From an uncultured Elusimicrobia bacterium (GTDB taxonomy: Bacteria > RUG730), in NCBI GenBank assembly GCA_900321865.1, contig ONXP01000003.1:1-63916 (forward strand): a stretch of DNA of 63,916 nt, read 5' to 3'. How positions within the stretch are numbered: position 1 is the first letter of the stretch; each line of letters opens with the position of its first letter. The position numbers were made by a program, and so were the translations under genes. A model generated the notes under the pieces. It made no database searches, had not been told where the DNA came from, and saw nothing but the letters and a program-made list of their open reading frames with translations. Below, one piece after another: positions 56,795 through 63,916 of this stretch.

Positions 56795-57256
56795 CTATTT
56801 GTGATATGTTTCATTATTTATAATTTTATATGCTCTATATATTTGTTCAAGTAAAATTACTCGCATCAATTTATGCGGAAAAGTAAATTTTGAAAAAGAT
56901 AAGCATAAATCCATATTTTTTTTAATATTACTAGTTAAGCCTCGTGAACTACCAATGAAAAATTTTATTTTAGAATTTTTATATGTAAAAATATCTTTTA
57001 AAACTTTTGCAAATTCTAAGCTAGAATAGCTTTTCCCATCTATAAAAAGTCCAATATTATAGCCTTTTTGTTTTGCATAAGGCATTATTTTAGCTTCTTC
57101 TAAATTTAAAGACTTATTTTCATCTTTTATATCAGGCTCGTCCAAAATTTCTATTATTTTAATGCTATTATACTTAGATAATCTTTTTTTATATTCGTCT
57201 ATTGCATCTAAAAAATATTTTTCTTTTATTTTTCCTAAACAAATTATTTCAATCAT
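56795..57256 (-). CDS. rlmH: 23S rRNA (pseudouridine1915-N3)-methyltransferase RlmH
   Basis: 153 residues, SPOUT fold. EIICLGKIKEKYFLDAIDEYKKRLSKY at the N-terminus, the deep-knot region FFIGSSRGLT, SFSKFTFPHKLMRVILLEQIYRAYKII and the C-terminal YHK. Methylates helix 69 of 23S rRNA after RluD (also in this window) makes the pseudouridine. Overlaps the proB stop by 4 bases. Confidence 0.95.
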   Translation of the reverse strand: MIEIICLGKIKEKYFLDAIDEYKKRLSKYNSIKIIEILDEPDIKDENKSLNLEEAKIMPYAKQKGYNIGLFIDGKSYSSLEFAKVLKDIFTYKNSKIKFFIGSSRGLTSNIKKNMDLCLSFSKFTFPHKLMRVILLEQIYRAYKIINNETYHK

Positions 57257-58368
57257 AATAATGCCATATTATCACGATGAATAATAATATTTTTTGGAAA
57301 TAAATTTTTTTTAGTTAAATCTTCTTTGTTAAGGCCTTTTATATTATTTATATAAAAAGCATTATATTCTGCTATTCCCCTAGCAAAAATTATATTTTTA
57401 GAGTTTTTTATGTCGACAATATCGCCTTTTGAAAAATCGCCTTCTACTTTTATTATGCCTGGTGAAAGAAGGCTTTTGCCATGAAATTTTATCGCTTCTT
57501 CTGCTCCAGAATCAACATAAATATATCCCATAACATGAGTATTATAAAGAAACCATCTTTCTCTTTCAGTCAAAACTTTTTTATCAGGAATAAATTTTGT
57601 TCCATTGTCCAAATCTTTGAATAAAACTTTTATATTTTCTAATTTTCCATTCGTTATTAAAACCGGAACCCCGGATGTACAAGAAATTTTTGCGGCTTTT
57701 AGTTTGGTTGCCATGCCACCTGTCCCTATAGTGGATCCTGTTTTTTTAGATGACGAAAGATCCAAAGAATTTAATAAATTATCAAATTCCGAAAGTTTTA
57801 CAGTTTTTATTAAAGTTGCATCTTTTTTTATTTTTGGATTAAAATTATAAAGGCCGTCTACATCTGTCAAAATTACCAAAAGCGAAGCATTTACCCTGGA
57901 TGCAACTATTGCGGAAAGTGTGTCATTGTCCCCAAATTTTATCTCTGATATTGAAACAGTATCGTTTTCATTGATAATTGGGATAAAATTCATGTCCAAA
58001 AGCTCAAATAAAGTATTTTTTATGTTTTTATAACTTTCTCTATTGTCTAATTCTAATTTTGTTAACAAAACTTGGGCAATTTGAACTGTATACCTTGCAA
58101 ATGCTTTTTTGTAAATATTCATAAGTTCTGTTTGTCCTATAGCAGCTAAGGCCTGTTTTTTAGAAATTTTTGTAGGCTTTCTTTTAAGGCCTTTTAGTCC
58201 CATACCTCCTGCTATCGCTCCTGATGAGACTATAATTATTTTATCTTTATTCTCCAGAACATTCTCGTAAATACTTCTAGCTAAAGAATTTATATATTCT
58301 ACATTTATTTGATTATTTTTAGTTAGAAGGCTACTGCCTATCTTTAAAATAAAAAGTTTTCCTGCCAT
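57253..58368 (-). CDS. proB: Glutamate 5-kinase
   Basis: 371 residues: an amino-acid-kinase domain (LFILKIGSSLLTKNN, IVSSGAIAGGMGLKGL, AAIGQTELMNIYKKAFA, NENDTVSISEIKFGDNDTLSAIVA, TDVDGLYNFNP, GTGGMATKLKAAKIS) followed by a C-terminal PUA domain (RGIAEYNAFYINNIKG). It catalyses the first step of proline synthesis. proA and proC are not in the window. The kinase core is intact. Confidence 0.95.
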   Translation of the reverse strand: MAGKLFILKIGSSLLTKNNQINVEYINSLARSIYENVLENKDKIIIVSSGAIAGGMGLKGLKRKPTKISKKQALAAIGQTELMNIYKKAFARYTVQIAQVLLTKLELDNRESYKNIKNTLFELLDMNFIPIINENDTVSISEIKFGDNDTLSAIVASRVNASLLVILTDVDGLYNFNPKIKKDATLIKTVKLSEFDNLLNSLDLSSSKKTGSTIGTGGMATKLKAAKISCTSGVPVLITNGKLENIKVLFKDLDNGTKFIPDKKVLTERERWFLYNTHVMGYIYVDSGAEEAIKFHGKSLLSPGIIKVEGDFSKGDIVDIKNSKNIIFARGIAEYNAFYINNIKGLNKEDLTKKNLFPKNIIIHRDNMALL

Positions 58369-58387
58369 CTTTTAACCATTTTTAATT

Positions 58388-59284
58388 TTAATAAGTTCTG
58401 TTTTCTATATAATCCAAAAGTTTGTATAAAAAATTTTTACATTCCAGATTTATATCCATTTTATTAACTAAATTTTGACTATTTTTTTTATATTTTGATA
58501 CAAAAATTTTTGATTTTTCTAAACCGTAAATGCTAGGATAGGTCAATTTTTGATTTTCTAAATCGCTACCTTTTTTCCCTAAAAGTTTTTTATCACCAAT
58601 AATATCCAAAATATCGTCCGTTATCTGAAACATATGTCCTAAGTTTATTGCATATTTTTTGATTAAAATAATATTTTTTTCGTCAATATTATTAGAAAGC
58701 ATTGCTCCAGATACAATGCTAGCTAAAAGTAAATCTGATGTTTTTCTAGCATGAATAGTTTTTAGCAAAAATTTATTTTTTTTATTGTTAGGAGAAAATT
58801 TTTCGTTTAAAATGTCTAAGGCCTGACCTTTTATCATCCCTAGAAAACCAATTCTACTAGAAATTAAATTAATTATTTTTAAAGTATTTATGCTTTTCAT
58901 TTTAGAAAAACAAATAAAAGCCTCGGTCAAAAGTGCATCACCTGCTAAAATAGCTATTGCTTCATTATATTTTTTGTGGCAGGTCAAATTTCCCCTTCTA
59001 TAATCGTCATTGTCCATACTGGGTAAATCGTCATGAATTAGAGAATAAGTATGAATAAATTCTAAGCCTATAGCTAAAAATTTTATATCATCGTCAAAAA
59101 GATTATTTTTTTTATAAATATCATAAAAAGTTTTGGCTAAAATAGGCCTTAGCCTTTTTCCACCATTAAAAATGGAATATGTAATCGCTTCGTGAATTAT
59201 ATTTTTTGAAGGTTCTTTTTCTAAAAAATCTTTAATCCAGACATTGACTAAAGAACTTTTTTCTTTAAAAAAATCTTTTAACAT
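58388..59284 (-). CDS. ispA: Polyprenyl (farnesyl/geranyl) diphosphate synthase
   Basis: 298 residues. First Asp-rich motif in LIHDDLPSMDNDDYRRGN, GGKRLRPIL, KTSDLLLASI, second Asp-rich motif ITDDILDIIG, and GLEKSKIFVSKY near the end. The small FARM region ahead of the first motif (FIHTYSLIH) suits a short-chain, farnesyl-type product. Provides precursors for undecaprenyl phosphate and quinones. Twenty bases upstream of proB on the same strand. Confidence 0.92.
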   Translation of the reverse strand: MLKDFFKEKSSLVNVWIKDFLEKEPSKNIIHEAITYSIFNGGKRLRPILAKTFYDIYKKNNLFDDDIKFLAIGLEFIHTYSLIHDDLPSMDNDDYRRGNLTCHKKYNEAIAILAGDALLTEAFICFSKMKSINTLKIINLISSRIGFLGMIKGQALDILNEKFSPNNKKNKFLLKTIHARKTSDLLLASIVSGAMLSNNIDEKNIILIKKYAINLGHMFQITDDILDIIGDKKLLGKKGSDLENQKLTYPSIYGLEKSKIFVSKYKKNSQNLVNKMDINLECKNFLYKLLDYIENRTY

Positions 59285-59390
59285 ATCTTACCTACAAAAA
59301 TAGAATTAATTTTTTAATAAAAAGTTTTAATTATATTTTAAAATTATATAATAATAAAATTTATTTATCTATATTTTTAAGGATATTTTT

Positions 59391-60578
59391 ATGCTAGATA
59401 GTGTAGAAACTGCGATAGGCGATTTAAAAAATGGAAAAATGATTATAGTCGTGGACGATGAAAATAGAGAAAACGAAGGCGATTTAATAGCATCATCAGA
59501 GCTTTTACAGCCAGAAGATATAAATTTTATGATAAAGTTTGCTAGAGGTCTTGTTTGCACTCCTATGGAAAAAGAGAGATTAGATGAGCTTTTTATTAGC
59601 CAAATGACTAATAATAATACTGACAAAAAAGGCACAGCTTTTACTATTTCAGTCGATTATAAAAATGGCACTACGACAGGAATATCCGCTTTTGATAGAT
59701 ATAAAACGATAAAAGCCTTGATAGACAAAGATTCTAAACCTTGGGATTTTACAAGGCCTGGACATATTTTTCCACTAGAGGCTAAAAAATATGGAGTTTT
59801 AGAGCGCCCGGGGCATACTGAGGCTACCATTGATCTAATGAAATTTGCAGGACTTTATCCAGCTGGGGTGATTTGTGAAATCATAAAGGATAATGGAGAG
59901 ATGTCAAGGTTTGACGATTTGGCAAAATTTAAAGAAAAATATAGCCTAAAAATGATTTCAGTTTTAGATCTAATCAAATATAAACAAAAACGAGTTAATT
60001 TTATTGAAAAAGTTTCTATGGCGACCTTGCCTACAAGTTTTGGAGAATTTAAAATAATCGTTTTCAAAAATTTAATAGACCAAAAAGAGCATGTAGCACT
60101 ATTAAAAGAACCTTTTGATACAAATTTTGGAGTTTTAACCAGGATTCATTCGTCGTGCTTTACTGGGGATTTATTGGGATCTAAGAGATGTGATTGCAGG
60201 GAGCAATTATATAAATCTCTGGAATTGATAAATAAAAATGGTGGGGTTTTATTATATCTAAATCAGGAAGGCCGTGGGATAGGGCTAGGAAATAAAATAA
60301 AAGCATATAAATTGCAAGAAGAAGGCTTTGATACAGTAGATGCAAATATAAAATTAGGCTTTAAAGATGACCTAAGGGATTATTCTGTGGCAGCTAAAAT
60401 GCTAGAAAATTTAAATATTAAAAAAATTAGACTTTTAACCAATAATCCTAAAAAAGTTTCTGGTTTAAAGGAATATGGAATAGAAATTTTGGAAAGAGTT
60501 CCTTTGATAATAAAATCAAACAATTTTAATGAAAAATATTTAAATACAAAAAAAGAGCGAATGGGACATATTTTTTAA
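59391..60578 (+). CDS. ribBA: Bifunctional DHBP synthase / GTP cyclohydrolase II
   Basis: 395 residues, two enzymes of riboflavin synthesis. N-terminal DHBP synthase: VVDDENRENEGDLIA (acidic metal loop), FTISVDYKNGTTTGISAFDR, DFTRPGHIFPLEAKKYGVLERPGHTEATIDL. C-terminal GTP cyclohydrolase II: THSSCFTGDLLGSKRCDCREQL-like zinc site (RIHSSCFTGDLLGSKRCDC), LNQEGRGIGLGNKIKAYKLQ, RLLTNNPKKVSGLKEYGI. Complete. The other rib genes are elsewhere. Start ATG at 59391 after an A-rich leader. Confidence 0.96.
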   Translation: MLDSVETAIGDLKNGKMIIVVDDENRENEGDLIASSELLQPEDINFMIKFARGLVCTPMEKERLDELFISQMTNNNTDKKGTAFTISVDYKNGTTTGISAFDRYKTIKALIDKDSKPWDFTRPGHIFPLEAKKYGVLERPGHTEATIDLMKFAGLYPAGVICEIIKDNGEMSRFDDLAKFKEKYSLKMISVLDLIKYKQKRVNFIEKVSMATLPTSFGEFKIIVFKNLIDQKEHVALLKEPFDTNFGVLTRIHSSCFTGDLLGSKRCDCREQLYKSLELINKNGGVLLYLNQEGRGIGLGNKIKAYKLQEEGFDTVDANIKLGFKDDLRDYSVAAKMLENLNIKKIRLLTNNPKKVSGLKEYGIEILERVPLIIKSNNFNEKYLNTKKERMGHIF

Positions 60579-60580
60579 TT

Positions 60581-61489
60581 ATGAATTTTAATGATATAGT
60601 TGGCCAAGATAGAGCGATACAAATTTTAAAAAATGTCATAATTTTTGACAAAGTGTCGCAAAGCTATATTTTTTCTGGGAATGATGGAATTGGGAAGAAA
60701 TTATTGGCTAAAATCTTTGCAAAGGCATTAAATTGCCCTAATTTTTCCAAGGATTTTGAAAATTGTGAATGCATGAGTTGCAGAAAAATTGACAAAGATA
60801 TTCATCCTGACATAACCATTTTTAATACTGATAAAGCTACTATCCAACTAGATGATATAAAATCTATGCAAGATATTTTTAAATATAAAAACCACGAGGC
60901 AAAATATAGAGTTTTAATTGTTGATGGTGCAAATAAATTTACTCTGGAAGCATCCAATGCATTTTTGAAAACCTTGGAAGAGCCGCCACTAGGCACTATT
61001 ATAATTTTGATTTCTAATAATTTGGAAAAAATCCTAAAAACTATTAAATCCAGGTGCCAAATAATAGAATTTAAGAATCTTTCACCAGATGAAAAATTTT
61101 TGGTAATTGAAAAAAATTATGATTATTCTAAAGAATTGATAGAAAAAGCTTTATTCGTTTCAAATGAAAGCATAAATGATGCTATAAAATTTTTGGCAGA
61201 AAAAAATAACGAAGAAGTCTTAAAAAAATTTGACTTTTTTTTAGAAGCTTTTCAGTCGAAAAAATTAGATTTAGCCTTGGAGCAGGAATTAGAAAGCATA
61301 TCTAGTGCAAAACAAAAAGATCTTTTTTCAAAAATGTTAGATTATCTGATAAACATTCATTCCAAAAATTCATTAAAAAACCAAAAAGCTTTAATTTTAT
61401 TAAAAAGAGCGAAAAAATATTTTAACCAAAATGTTAATCCTAAACTCATTTGGAGCTGGCTTTTTTTGGGTAATATGTTGGAGAAATAA
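60581..61489 (+). CDS. holB: DNA polymerase III delta' subunit
   Basis: 302 residues of the clamp-loader AAA+ family: IVGQDRAIQILKNVI, a nucleotide loop GNDGIGKKLLAKIFAKALNC with the final T/S replaced by Lys (delta' binds no ATP), zinc cysteines CECMSC with the upstream Cys, VLIVDGANKFTLEASNAFLKTLEEPP, and SRCQ. The short length and degenerate P loop fit HolB rather than DnaX. Two bases after ribBA and one base before bioW's start, so it sits within the riboflavin-biotin run. Confidence 0.88.
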   Translation: MNFNDIVGQDRAIQILKNVIIFDKVSQSYIFSGNDGIGKKLLAKIFAKALNCPNFSKDFENCECMSCRKIDKDIHPDITIFNTDKATIQLDDIKSMQDIFKYKNHEAKYRVLIVDGANKFTLEASNAFLKTLEEPPLGTIIILISNNLEKILKTIKSRCQIIEFKNLSPDEKFLVIEKNYDYSKELIEKALFVSNESINDAIKFLAEKNNEEVLKKFDFFLEAFQSKKLDLALEQELESISSAKQKDLFSKMLDYLINIHSKNSLKNQKALILLKRAKKYFNQNVNPKLIWSWLFLGNMLEK

Positions 61490-62218
61490 ATGATTAGTAT
61501 AAAAATGCGAGCAGAAAAAGATAAAAAACATATATCCGGAGCAGAAAAAATAATAGATGAAAACGATTTGGAAAAAAATGTTTTAAAATTAATTGATAGG
61601 GCGAGATTCCATGAAAAAGGCGAGCCAAACTTTATAAATATAAAAATTGAAAAAATTAGAGAAAGTGAAATTTTATATATTCCAATTTTAAATATTAAAT
61701 CTAAAAAAGTTTTGTTTATGGAAGAAGGACATATTTTAGCAAAAGAAGAATTAAAAAAATCTGGAGTGGGAGAGAATGCTATAGAGAATGCTTTTAATAT
61801 GCTAAGTTCTCTAAAACAAAGTATGAGAGGAGCGATAGTTTTGGGAGCAAATACTGGAAAAAGATTAGATAATTTTTTGGATAGAGGGCTAAGGGCAACC
61901 AAAATGGATGCAGAAGATTTTGAAAAATATAAAGATTTTTTAGATTCTAAAAAAATTTCTGGAGAACATGCTATGGAAGCCATAATTTTGGCATCAAAAG
62001 TTGCTTTTTATAAGGATGCAGTAGCTGAGCTTTGTTATTCTGATGATCCTAGCTATCTTGCTGGCTATGTCGCTAATAAAAATGACTATATTAGAATAAA
62101 TATAATGAAAAATTTTGGCTCTGAAATAGGCGGAAGGGTTTTTTTTGTAAAAGATGACATTTTTTTAGATGATTATATTAATTATATTGAAAAACAAGCA
62201 GTTTTAGTTAGACTATGA
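61490..62218 (+). CDS. bioW: 6-carboxyhexanoate-CoA ligase (pimeloyl-CoA synthetase)
   Basis: 242 residues starting MISIKMRAEKDKKHISGAE, the BioW signature, with RAKGIAHF-like mid parts (FLDRGLRATKMDAEDF, GEHAMEAIILASKVA), SDDPSYLAGYVA and GRVFFVKDD near the end. It activates pimelate to pimeloyl-CoA, the substrate of BioF. Its presence means biotin is made through the BioW/pimelate route and not BioC-BioH. Stop codon overlaps the bioF start (ATGA). Confidence 0.92.
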   Translation: MISIKMRAEKDKKHISGAEKIIDENDLEKNVLKLIDRARFHEKGEPNFINIKIEKIRESEILYIPILNIKSKKVLFMEEGHILAKEELKKSGVGENAIENAFNMLSSLKQSMRGAIVLGANTGKRLDNFLDRGLRATKMDAEDFEKYKDFLDSKKISGEHAMEAIILASKVAFYKDAVAELCYSDDPSYLAGYVANKNDYIRINIMKNFGSEIGGRVFFVKDDIFLDDYINYIEKQAVLVRL

Positions 62219-63384
62219 AAATCAGTGAAATTGATAATTTTTTAGAAAAAGCTAAAACAAATAATATTTATAGAAAAATTAATTCTTATCAAAATATTTC
62301 GTCTACTAAATCTATTGATAAATTTGGAAATATTTATACATGCTTTTCGTCAAATAATTATTTAGGGCTTTCTCATAATGAAGAAACTATCCGAAAAGTT
62401 AAATTAGTTTTAAAATTTGGACTAGGATCTACTGGCTCTAGATTAGTGAGCGGGGCGGGATTTTTTTCAGAAAAGTTAGAAAATAAATTAAAAGATTTTA
62501 AACAAAAAGAAAAAGTTTTAGTTTTTAATACCGGATATATGACAAATCTTGGCACAATTTATGCTCTTTGTGATAAAAATGACATAATTTTTTCAGATGA
62601 ATTAAACCACGCCAGCATTATAGATGGTTGTAAAATTTCTGGAGCAAAAATTATAATTTATAAACATTTAGATATGCTAGATTTGGAACAAAAATTAGAA
62701 GAAAATAAAAATTTTCAAGGTCAAAAATTTATCATAACTGATGCTGTTTTTAGTATGGATGGCGATATTATAGATTTACCAAGTTTAATAAAATTAAAAA
62801 AAAATTTTGATGCCTTTTTAATCGTGGACGAAGCACATTCCTTTGGAACTATTGGAGAAACTGGAAAAGGGATCACTGAATATTTTAAACTTTTTGATAT
62901 AGATGTTATAATCGGAACTTTGAGCAAGGCTGTTGGGTCTTTGGGAGGATATGTAGCATCTAGTAAAAAAATAATAGATTTTTTGATAAATAAGTCTAGA
63001 AGTTTTATCTTTTCAACCAGTTTACCGGATTTTTTAACAGCATCTAGTTTGGAAAATATTAAATTGATAGAAAAATACGGGAAAGAATTTCACGAGGAAT
63101 TAAATTATAAATCAAATTTTATGAAAAAGCTTTTATTAGAAAATGATATTAATATTGCCAAAAATGACACTCCCATTATTCCAATCATTGTAAAGGATCC
63201 TAAAAAAGCTTTATTTATCCAGGAAGAAGCAAAGAAACAAAATATTTTACTTTCTGCCATAAGACCACCATCTGTAGAAAAAGATAAATCTAGAATTAGG
63301 TTAAATATAATTAGAACTCATAGCATAGAAGAAATAAAGCATTGTGGAAAGTTTTTGGTTGATATTTTGAAGAAAGTTAAATAA
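62215..63384 (+). CDS. bioF: 8-amino-7-oxononanoate synthase (BioF)
   Basis: 389 residues, fold-type I PLP enzyme condensing pimeloyl-CoA with L-alanine. SNNYLGLSHNE, GLGSTGSRLVSG, NHASIIDGCKISGA, DAVFSMDGDI, LIVDEAHSFGTIGETGKG, and Lys238 in IGTLSKAVGSLGGYV (Schiff base). SFIFSTSLPDFL and RIRLNIIRTHSIEEI at the end are typical. It follows bioW with a 4-base overlap. bioA is not in view. Confidence 0.95.
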   Translation: MKISEIDNFLEKAKTNNIYRKINSYQNISSTKSIDKFGNIYTCFSSNNYLGLSHNEETIRKVKLVLKFGLGSTGSRLVSGAGFFSEKLENKLKDFKQKEKVLVFNTGYMTNLGTIYALCDKNDIIFSDELNHASIIDGCKISGAKIIIYKHLDMLDLEQKLEENKNFQGQKFIITDAVFSMDGDIIDLPSLIKLKKNFDAFLIVDEAHSFGTIGETGKGITEYFKLFDIDVIIGTLSKAVGSLGGYVASSKKIIDFLINKSRSFIFSTSLPDFLTASSLENIKLIEKYGKEFHEELNYKSNFMKKLLLENDINIAKNDTPIIPIIVKDPKKALFIQEEAKKQNILLSAIRPPSVEKDKSRIRLNIIRTHSIEEIKHCGKFLVDILKKVK

Positions 63385-63414
63385 AAAAATTAAAATTTTT
63401 AGAGGAAATTTAAT

Positions 63415-63916
63415 TTGGGAAAAGGAATTTTTATAGTAGGGACTTCGACGGATGTTGGGAAAACTTATGTTTCTGGGCTTTTAACGAAATATTTTTTTGA
63501 TTTAGGGTATAAATCCGTTTATTATAAGGCTGCTATGAGTGGAAACAAAAAAGAAAATGGGGTGATTTTACCTGGAGATGGGATAAAAGTTAAAAATATT
63601 TCAAATATTTTGCAAAATATAGAATCGATGTGTCCTTTTGTTTATGAGAAAGCCTATTCTCCGCATTTAGCAGCCATTGTAGAAAAAAAGCCTGTAAAGT
63701 TTGATAAGATTAAAAAAAATTTTTTAAGTCTTGCTAAAAAAAGCGATTTTTTGACTATGGAAGGCTCAGGCGGAATAATTTGCCCAATAAATATAGATGA
63801 GAATTTTTTTTTATTTGATATAATAAAGGCATTAGATTTGCCTTGCATAATAGTTTCTGATTTAGAGCTGGGATCTATAAATTCAGCTTGCTTGACTTAT
63901 TTTTTTATGAAAGAAA
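63415..63916 (+). CDS. bioD: Dethiobiotin synthetase, 3' end cut by window edge
   Basis: 167 codons visible from a TTG at 63415, preceded by AGAGGAA. P-loop GTSTDVGKT, KAAMSG (catalytic Lys region), PHLAAIVEKK, TMEGSGGIICPI and IIVSDLELGSINSACLT in order, as in BioD. It closes the urea ring with CO2 and ATP. bioA and bioB are presumed downstream but not visible. Confidence 0.92.
   Translation, partial: MGKGIFIVGTSTDVGKTYVSGLLTKYFFDLGYKSVYYKAAMSGNKKENGVILPGDGIKVKNISNILQNIESMCPFVYEKAYSPHLAAIVEKKPVKFDKIKKNFLSLAKKSDFLTMEGSGGIICPINIDENFFLFDIIKALDLPCIIVSDLELGSINSACLTYFFMKE

Overview
This 63.9 kb window is a chromosomal segment from a very A+T-rich bacterium (by eye about three quarters A+T). It uses the standard bacterial code: TGA is a genuine stop in several ATGA start/stop overlaps, and TTG/GTG starts are common. 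A two-membrane cell is implied by a signal-peptide outer-membrane-type protein, SurA/PpiC-type periplasmic foldases, lipoprotein diacylglyceryl transferase and peptidoglycan genes. The lineage is not settled by what I can read. A ThrRS without TGS domain, the outer-membrane protein and the DUF4015-type protein would fit a spirochaete, but Fusobacteriota, Deferribacterota or Elusimicrobiota are not excluded. No tRNA, rRNA operon, IS element, prophage or CRISPR array is visible.

Layout. 1-5877 is an accessory block on the minus strand: a truncated AAA ATPase, tatA, a frameshifted NapH-NapG-type polyferredoxin, and a decayed type I restriction-modification locus with a uracil-glycosylase-like gene inside it. 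6270-11979 is core metabolism and translation: icd, pgk, rpsB-tsf-pyrH-frr and a dCMP deaminase. 11983-16732 is a tightly coupled acyl-chain-building operon: AcpS-like protein, FabZ-like dehydratase, ACP, a catalytically dead SDR, FabG, and a 745-residue ketoacyl synthase whose second half is an inactive KS copy (a KS-chain length factor fusion). 17265-21930 holds ftsB/divIC, a nucleosidase-like gene, yicC, aspS and a glycosyltransferase. groESL (22114-24047, minus) sits behind a clear CIRCE operator; murD and murF follow.

27597-33094 is a defence block on the minus strand: a large SIR2 protein, an intact DNA methyltransferase, and an HNH restriction enzyme broken by a frameshift. 33667-47168 is a long plus-strand run: flavodoxin, ddl, mfd, two PpiC/SurA foldases, a PSP1 protein, mgtE, a DUF4015-type protein, thrS, fabH and rnhA. 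The RNase P RNA gene and cysE follow. 48301-59284 is mostly minus strand: SPFH protein, outer-membrane protein, rluD, lgt, cmoA, valS, rlmH, proB, ispA, with a small methylase remnant between lgt and cmoA. The end is ribBA-holB-bioW-bioF-bioD, giving biotin from pimelate; bioD runs off the edge.

Reading as a whole. Core genes are intact, while accessory loci carry several independent frameshifts, a nonsense codon and a deletion, as expected in a shrinking genome. Part of this (the homopolymer case) could instead be sequencing error or be rescued by slippage. The best candidate for an undescribed system is the compact KS-CLF operon at 11983-16732, which has features of aryl-polyene/type II polyketide machinery but lacks the usual tailoring genes.
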